This document shows, piece after piece, positions 60,097 through 64,000 of a stretch of DNA of 64,000 nucleotides. This DNA comes from Actinomycetota bacterium. GTDB taxonomy: Bacteria > Actinomycetota > Actinomycetes > Actinomycetales > Microbacteriaceae. The stretch is from contig JAIUPK010000001.1 of assembly GCA_020160915.1 (NCBI GenBank), forward strand, positions 62,001 through 126,000. The letters are read 5' to 3'. The notes under the pieces are model-generated. The model did not search any database and was not told where the DNA came from. It was given only the letters and a program-made list of their open reading frames with translations. The translations under genes and the position numbers were made by a program. Positions within the stretch are counted from its first letter, which is position 1. Each line of letters opens with the position of its first letter.

Positions 60097-61505
60097 ACGT
60101 GCTTGATCCGGGTGTAGTCCTCGAAGCCGTAGCTGGAGAGGTCCTTGCCGTAGCCCGAGTGCTTGAAGCCTCCGTGGGGCATCTCGGCGACCAGCGGAAT
60201 GTGGGTGTTGATCCACACGCAACCGAAGTCGAGATGCTTGGCGAAGCGCATCGCGCGGGCGTGATCCTTGGTCCAGACACTGGATGACAGCCCGTACTGC
60301 ACCCCGTTGGCCCACTCGAGGGCCTGCTTCTCGTCGGTGAACGACTGCACGGTGATCACGGGTCCGAAGATCTCGTTCTGGATCGCGTCATCCGTCTGCG
60401 TGAGGCCCGACACGATCGTGGCCTCGTAGAAGTAGCCCTTGTCGCCCTGACGGGCCCCGCCGAGCTCGACCTTCGCGTTGGACGGCAGCGCGTCGATGAT
60501 GCCGGAGACGCGCTCGAGCTGATTCGCGTTGTTGACCGGACCGAACAGGATGTCCTCGCGGTCGGGAGCGCCCGTCTTGGCGTTGTCCTTCGCCCAGGCG
60601 GCGAGCGCCGCCACGAACTCGTCGTGAACGTTCTTGTGCACGAGCACGCGGGTCGCCGCGGTGCAGTCCTGCCCGGCGTTGAAGTACCCGGCGATGCCGA
60701 TGCCCTCAACGGCGGCCTCGATGTCGGCGTCGTCGAACACGATGACCGGTGCCTTGCCGCCGAGTTCGAGGTGCACGCGCTTCAGATCGGATGCCGCGGC
60801 CTTCGCGACCTCCATACCCGCCCGCACCGAACCGGTGATCGACACCATCTGGGGAGTCTTGTGGTCGATCATGAGGCCACCGGTCGTGCGGTCACCTGTG
60901 ATCACGTTGAGCACACCGGCAGGTAGGAACTCTGCGGCGACCTCTGCCAGCAGCAGCGTCGACGACGGTGTCGTGTCGCTGGGCTTGAGAACCGTGGTGT
61001 TGCCGGCGGCGATGGCCGGGGCGAACTTCCACACTGCCATGTTGAGCGGATAGTTCCAGGGGGTGACCTGACCGATGACGCCGATCGGCTCACGGCGGAT
61101 CGAGGAGGTGTGGTCCTTCATGTACTCGCCGGTGGCGACGCCGCTGAGGTGGCGCGCCTCGCCGGCGAAGAACCTGATCTGGTCGACCGAGAGCATGATC
61201 TCGTCGGCGACGAGGGAGGCGCGAGGCTTGCCGGTGTCCTTCGACTCCAGGTCGGCGAACTCGTCCGCGCGAGCCTCCATCGCATCGGCGATGCGGAACA
61301 GTGCGAGCTGGCGCTCCGCGGGAGTGGTCTCGCCCCACTCCTCGAACGCTGCGGCGGCCGCGGAGTAGGCCGCATCGACGTCGGCCTTGCCCGACACAGG
61401 GGATGTCGCGTATGCCTCCTCTGTCGCCGGGTCGATGACCTCGAAACTCGAGTCGCCGCGCGCGGAGACGAATTCGCCGTTGATGAAGTTACGAATCTCT
61501 GCCAT
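60072..61505 (-). CDS. Aminobutyraldehyde dehydrogenase (putrescine catabolism)
   Basis: 477 aa from ATG 61505. The aldehyde dehydrogenase core has GVIGQVTPWNYPLNMAVWK, LELGGKAPVIVFDDADI with the catalytic Glu, and YFNAGQDCTAATRVLVHK with the catalytic Cys. Sequence flavour is that of gamma-aminobutyraldehyde dehydrogenases (PatD type), which make GABA from 4-aminobutanal. It is divergent from the lrp-aminotransferase operon, and GabT encoded at 32800 could take GABA onward. The final residues lie inside the 38-bp repeat, so the C-terminus may be recent. Confidence 0.9.
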   Translation of the reverse strand: MAEIRNFINGEFVSARGDSSFEVIDPATEEAYATSPVSGKADVDAAYSAAAAAFEEWGETTPAERQLALFRIADAMEARADEFADLESKDTGKPRASLVADEIMLSVDQIRFFAGEARHLSGVATGEYMKDHTSSIRREPIGVIGQVTPWNYPLNMAVWKFAPAIAAGNTTVLKPSDTTPSSTLLLAEVAAEFLPAGVLNVITGDRTTGGLMIDHKTPQMVSITGSVRAGMEVAKAAASDLKRVHLELGGKAPVIVFDDADIEAAVEGIGIAGYFNAGQDCTAATRVLVHKNVHDEFVAALAAWAKDNAKTGAPDREDILFGPVNNANQLERVSGIIDALPSNAKVELGGARQGDKGYFYEATIVSGLTQTDDAIQNEIFGPVITVQSFTDEKQALEWANGVQYGLSSSVWTKDHARAMRFAKHLDFGCVWINTHIPLVAEMPHGGFKHSGYGKDLSSYGFEDYTRIKHVMSFIGNS

Positions 61506-61511
61506 GGCACT

Positions 61512-61573
61512 AACTTAGCCGGGCGTCGGCCGTGGCATCCACCGTCGACACTAACGATTTCAGCAGTCATTTC
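61512..61573. promoter_or_regulatory. Leaderless -10 box and Lrp-like half-sites in the patD/lrp divergent region
   Basis: TAAGTT (61512-61517, minus strand) lies 6 nt before the dehydrogenase ATG. Two direct ATTTC half-sites at 61557-61561 and 61569-61573 are 12 bp apart between the divergent genes. They are candidate binding sites for the Lrp protein encoded next. Confidence 0.45.
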
Positions 61574-61617
61574 GCGGCTGAGGTGCGGAATCGCTTGTGA
61601 CTACCCTCGCGCACTGA

Positions 61618-61623
61618 CAGAAT
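61618..61623 (+). promoter_or_regulatory. Probable leaderless -10 box (CAGAAT) for lrp
   Basis: CAGAAT lies 6 nt before ATG 61630; it matches TANNNT except for the first base. Confidence 0.35.
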
Positions 61624-61629
61624 CGAGCC

Positions 61630-62112
61630 ATGAGCCGTCCTCCGCGCCCTCCGGGATCGAAGCCGATAGCGCTCGATGACGTCTCGAAGGCGATCATCGA
61701 ACAGCTGCAGGGCGATGGACGGCGCTCCTACGCTGAGATCGGCAAGGCCGTAGGGCTCAGCGAGGCCGCCGTGCGCCAGCGCGTGCAGAAGCTGACCGAC
61801 TCCGGCGTCATGCAGGTCGTCGCCGTCACCGACCCGATGCAACTGGGCTTCTACCGCCAGGCAATGATCGGCATCCGCGTGACCGGCGACACCACCAGCG
61901 TCGCGGAGAAGCTCGGACGCCTTCCCGCGGTCGACTACGTCGTGCTGACCGCCGGAAGCTTCGACATCCTCGCGGAGGTCGTGTGCGAGAACGACGAAGA
62001 CCTCATCGAGCTGCTCAACAAGCAGATCCGCGGCATCGAGGGCGTGCAGTCGACGGAGACCTTCGTCTACCTGAAGCTGCTCAAGCAGTTCTACAACTGG
62101 GGAACGAGATAG
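61630..62112 (+). CDS. Lrp/AsnC-family transcriptional regulator
   Basis: 160 aa. The N-terminal helix-turn-helix (about 17-65) reads IIEQLQGDGRRSYAEIGKAVGLSEAAVRQRVQKL. The C-terminal RAM/AsnC effector domain (about 75-150) includes GSFDILAEVVCENDEDLIELL. It stands between divergent putrescine genes and is likely their regulator, responding to an amine or amino acid. It may also act at the AT-rich site before ald. The aminotransferase ATG follows its stop by 2 bp. Confidence 0.92.
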   Translation: MSRPPRPPGSKPIALDDVSKAIIEQLQGDGRRSYAEIGKAVGLSEAAVRQRVQKLTDSGVMQVVAVTDPMQLGFYRQAMIGIRVTGDTTSVAEKLGRLPAVDYVVLTAGSFDILAEVVCENDEDLIELLNKQIRGIEGVQSTETFVYLKLLKQFYNWGTR

Positions 62113-62114
62113 AG

Positions 62115-63542
62115 ATGACAATGACCGAACCAACCCTGACCACCTACAACGAGGCGGACCTTCAGCAGAAGGCCAAGGACCACCTCTGGATGCACTTCTC
62201 CCGCCAGTCCGTCATGGAGAGCGGTGCGGGAGTGCCCATCATCGTCAAGGGCGAGGGGCACCACATCTGGGACTCGACCGGCCGCAAATACATCGACGGG
62301 CTCAGCGGCCTGTTCGTCGTCAACGCAGGGCACGGTCGTAAGCGCCTCGCGGATGTCGCCGCCCGCCAGGCCGAGGAACTCGCGTTCTTCCCGATCTGGT
62401 CGTACGCGCACCCCAACGCCATCGAGCTCGCCGACCGCCTGGCCTCCTACGCGCCCGGCGATCTCAACCGGGTCTTCTTCTCCACCGGCGGCGGCGAGGC
62501 GGTCGAGACCGCGTTCAAGCTCGCCAAGTACTACTGGAAGCTGCAGGGGCGACCCACCAAGCACAAGGTGATCTCCCGGTCGATCGCGTACCACGGTACG
62601 CCGCAGGGAGCGCTTGCCATCACGGGCATCCCGGGCATGAAGGAGATGTTCGAGCCCCTGGTTCCCGGCGGTTTCCGGGTTCCGAACACCAACTTCTACC
62701 GCTCCGAGGAGATGGGCTTCGTTGCCTCCCCCGGTGCCGACTCGGCCACCGCCGAACGCGAGTTCGGGCTGTGGGCCGCCAACCGCATCGAGGAGATGAT
62801 CCTCTTCGAAGGCCCCGAGACGGTTGCCGCCGTCTTCCTGGAACCGGTGCAGAACTCGGGCGGATGCTTCCCCCCGCCCCCCGGATACTTCCAGCGAGTG
62901 CGCGAGATCTGCGACCAGTACGACGTGCTGCTCGTGAGCGACGAGGTGATCTGCGCCTTCGGACGCATCGGCCACATGTTCGCCTGCGACGAGTTCGGCT
63001 ACGTGCCCGACATGATCACGTGCGCCAAGGGAATGACCAGCGGATACTCCCCCATCGGCGCCACGATCGTGAGCGACCGGGTGTACGAGCCGTTCAAGCA
63101 CGGCACGACGTCGTTCTACCACGGCTACACGTTCGGCGGGCACCCCGTGTCATCCGCTGTAGCGCTGGCAAACCTCGACATCTTCGAGGAGGAGAAGCTC
63201 AACGAGCGCGTCCGTGAGAACTCGCCGCTGTTCCGATCGGCGCTCGAGCGGCTGAACGATCTGCCGATCGTGGGTAACGTGCGCGGCGACGGCTACTTCT
63301 TCGGAATCGAACTCGTCAAGGACAAGGCCACCAAGGAGACCTTCAACGATGCGGAGTCCGAGCGCCTGCTGCGCGGGTTCCTGTCGAAGGCCCTCTTCGA
63401 GGCGGGCCTGTACTGCCGCGCCGATGACCGCGGCGACCCGGTGATCCAGCTCGCGCCGCCGCTGACGATCGGGCCGGCTGAGTTCGACGAGATTGAGGGC
63501 ATCCTGCGCGGCGTGCTCACCGAGGCGTGGTCCCGGCTCTGA
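62115..63542 (+). CDS. Class III aminotransferase (putrescine aminotransferase-like)
   Basis: 475 aa from ATG 62115 (MTMTEPTLTTYNEADLQQKAK), with a GAG-rich ribosome site. PLP motifs: FSTGGGEAVETAFKLAKYYW, SRSIAYHGTPQGAL, LLVSDEVICAFGRIGHMF, the Schiff-base lysine in ITCAKGMTSGYSPIGA, and SFYHGYTFGGHPVS. These resemble omega-amino/putrescine-pyruvate aminotransferases. It would convert putrescine to 4-aminobutanal for the divergent dehydrogenase. Exact amine not proven. Confidence 0.88.
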   Translation: MTMTEPTLTTYNEADLQQKAKDHLWMHFSRQSVMESGAGVPIIVKGEGHHIWDSTGRKYIDGLSGLFVVNAGHGRKRLADVAARQAEELAFFPIWSYAHPNAIELADRLASYAPGDLNRVFFSTGGGEAVETAFKLAKYYWKLQGRPTKHKVISRSIAYHGTPQGALAITGIPGMKEMFEPLVPGGFRVPNTNFYRSEEMGFVASPGADSATAEREFGLWAANRIEEMILFEGPETVAAVFLEPVQNSGGCFPPPPGYFQRVREICDQYDVLLVSDEVICAFGRIGHMFACDEFGYVPDMITCAKGMTSGYSPIGATIVSDRVYEPFKHGTTSFYHGYTFGGHPVSSAVALANLDIFEEEKLNERVRENSPLFRSALERLNDLPIVGNVRGDGYFFGIELVKDKATKETFNDAESERLLRGFLSKALFEAGLYCRADDRGDPVIQLAPPLTIGPAEFDEIEGILRGVLTEAWSRL

Positions 63543-64000
63543 GCGCCGGGGCGAACGCTGCCACGGGTGGGGATGCGCAGCGCGAGTACCGGCGGCTGAG
63601 CTTCTGGCACGACACCGTGCCCGACGACCTCAGCCCCCGGTCGGCTCTCGCGGGCGACCTCGACGTCGATGTCGCCATCGTGGGTGGCGGACTGACCGGA
63701 CTCTGGACGGCGTGGTACCTGCTCGACCGTGACCCGAAGTTGCGGATCGCCATCCTCGAGAAGGAGATCGTCGGGTTCGGCGCATCGGGGCGCAACGGCG
63801 GCTGGTGCAGCGCGCTGTTCCCGCGGTCCACGGCGTCGCTGGAGCGCGCCCACGGGCGTGATGCTGCACTGGCGATGCGGCGAGCGATGGTGCAGACCGT
63901 CGACGAGGTCGGGCGGGTCGCGGCATCCGCTGACATCGATATCGACTACGCCAAGGGCGGCACCATCGCCTTCGCGCGGTCGACAGTTCAGCTGGAGGCC
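63527..64000 (+). CDS. FAD-dependent amine oxidoreductase (DAO family), 5' part
   Basis: The open frame runs off the window end. The likely start is GTG 63527 (VVPALSAGANAATGG), overlapping the aminotransferase end by 16 bp; GTG 63629 is an alternative. Seen: VDVAIVGGGLTGLWTAWYLLDRD (FAD-binding GxGxxG), IAILEKEIVGFGASGRNGGW, which is the GASGRNGG pattern of gamma-glutamylputrescine and glycine-type oxidases. It continues the putrescine/amine theme of the operon. Confidence 0.85.
   Translation, partial: MVPALSAGANAATGGDAQREYRRLSFWHDTVPDDLSPRSALAGDLDVDVAIVGGGLTGLWTAWYLLDRDPKLRIAILEKEIVGFGASGRNGGWCSALFPRSTASLERAHGRDAALAMRRAMVQTVDEVGRVAASADIDIDYAKGGTIAFARSTVQLEA

Noticed and set aside
1-64000. 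tRNA, rRNA or riboswitch genes
   Set aside because: No intergenic gap showed a cloverleaf, rRNA-like sequence or a riboswitch core I recognise. Gaps are short, but a compact non-coding RNA could be missed by eye.

Overview
The window is a 64 kb piece of a GC-rich actinobacterial chromosome. Gene content and order, the codon style, and a leader-less, TANNNT-driven gene-start style suggest a member of the Microbacteriaceae; that family-level assignment is an inference from general knowledge. Coding density is very high. No stretch over 300 bases lacks a gene. I see no tRNA, rRNA, CRISPR array, transposase or prophage.

Layout. (1) 1-5086: a minus-strand nucleoside-scavenging operon: PfkB sugar kinase, DeoC-type aldolase, nucleoside hydrolase, GntR regulator, ECF transporter S component and ECF ATPase (cut by the window edge). 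(2) 5231-6207: a divergent ROK-family kinase behind a micro-ORF. (3) 6204-10135: truB, two small membrane proteins, ribF and an MFS transporter, mostly overlapping by 4 nt. (4) 10196-15862: panE, a uridine-kinase-like P-loop protein, mutY, a DUF222/HNH protein, a Fpg/Nei glycosylase and two small genes. (5) 15863-21730: the rbfA-infB-ylxR-nusA string, with a two-gene insert between ylxR and nusA, a block of palindromes between infB and rbfA, and no rimP next to nusA. (6) 21855-32759: a lipoprotein zinc peptidase, proS, ispG, an acyl-CoA ligase/TetR/SDR operon, an M50 site-2 protease, dxr, a double FKBP lipoprotein and an OsmC-like protein. (7) 32784-42585: gabT, an asparaginase, an unidentified 442-aa protein, a DEDDh exonuclease, potABCD-type polyamine transport and alanine dehydrogenase. 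(8) 42610-60005: a nine-gene minus-strand cluster. In transcription order it runs FHA protein, PP2C phosphatase, Ser/Thr kinase, 1958-aa membrane-anchored Ig/Fn3 protein, MoxR ATPase, DUF58, transglutaminase-like membrane protein, zinc-ribbon/FHA protein and EccC/EssC-like FtsK ATPase. (9) 60072-64000: putrescine catabolism (aminobutyraldehyde dehydrogenase, Lrp regulator, aminotransferase, start of an FAD oxidoreductase).

How genes work together. Region 1 fits uptake of (deoxy)nucleosides, hydrolysis to base plus sugar, sugar phosphorylation and aldol cleavage. PotABCD, the aminotransferase, the aldehyde dehydrogenase and GabT together could take polyamines through GABA to succinate semialdehyde.

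Region 8 is the best candidate for a poorly described system. It pairs a type VII-secretion-style ATPase with a phospho-signalling set (kinase, phosphatase, two FHA readers), a MoxR/DUF58/transglutaminase module whose transglutaminase has lost its catalytic Cys and His, and a giant surface protein. No WXG100 substrate, EccB/D/E or mycosin gene is present.

A second window-wide theme is leaderless starts. At least 14 genes or micro-ORFs have a TANNNT box exactly 6 or 7 nt before the start codon. In two cases the leaderless start belongs to a 10-12 codon micro-ORF whose stop codon overlaps the start of the real gene.
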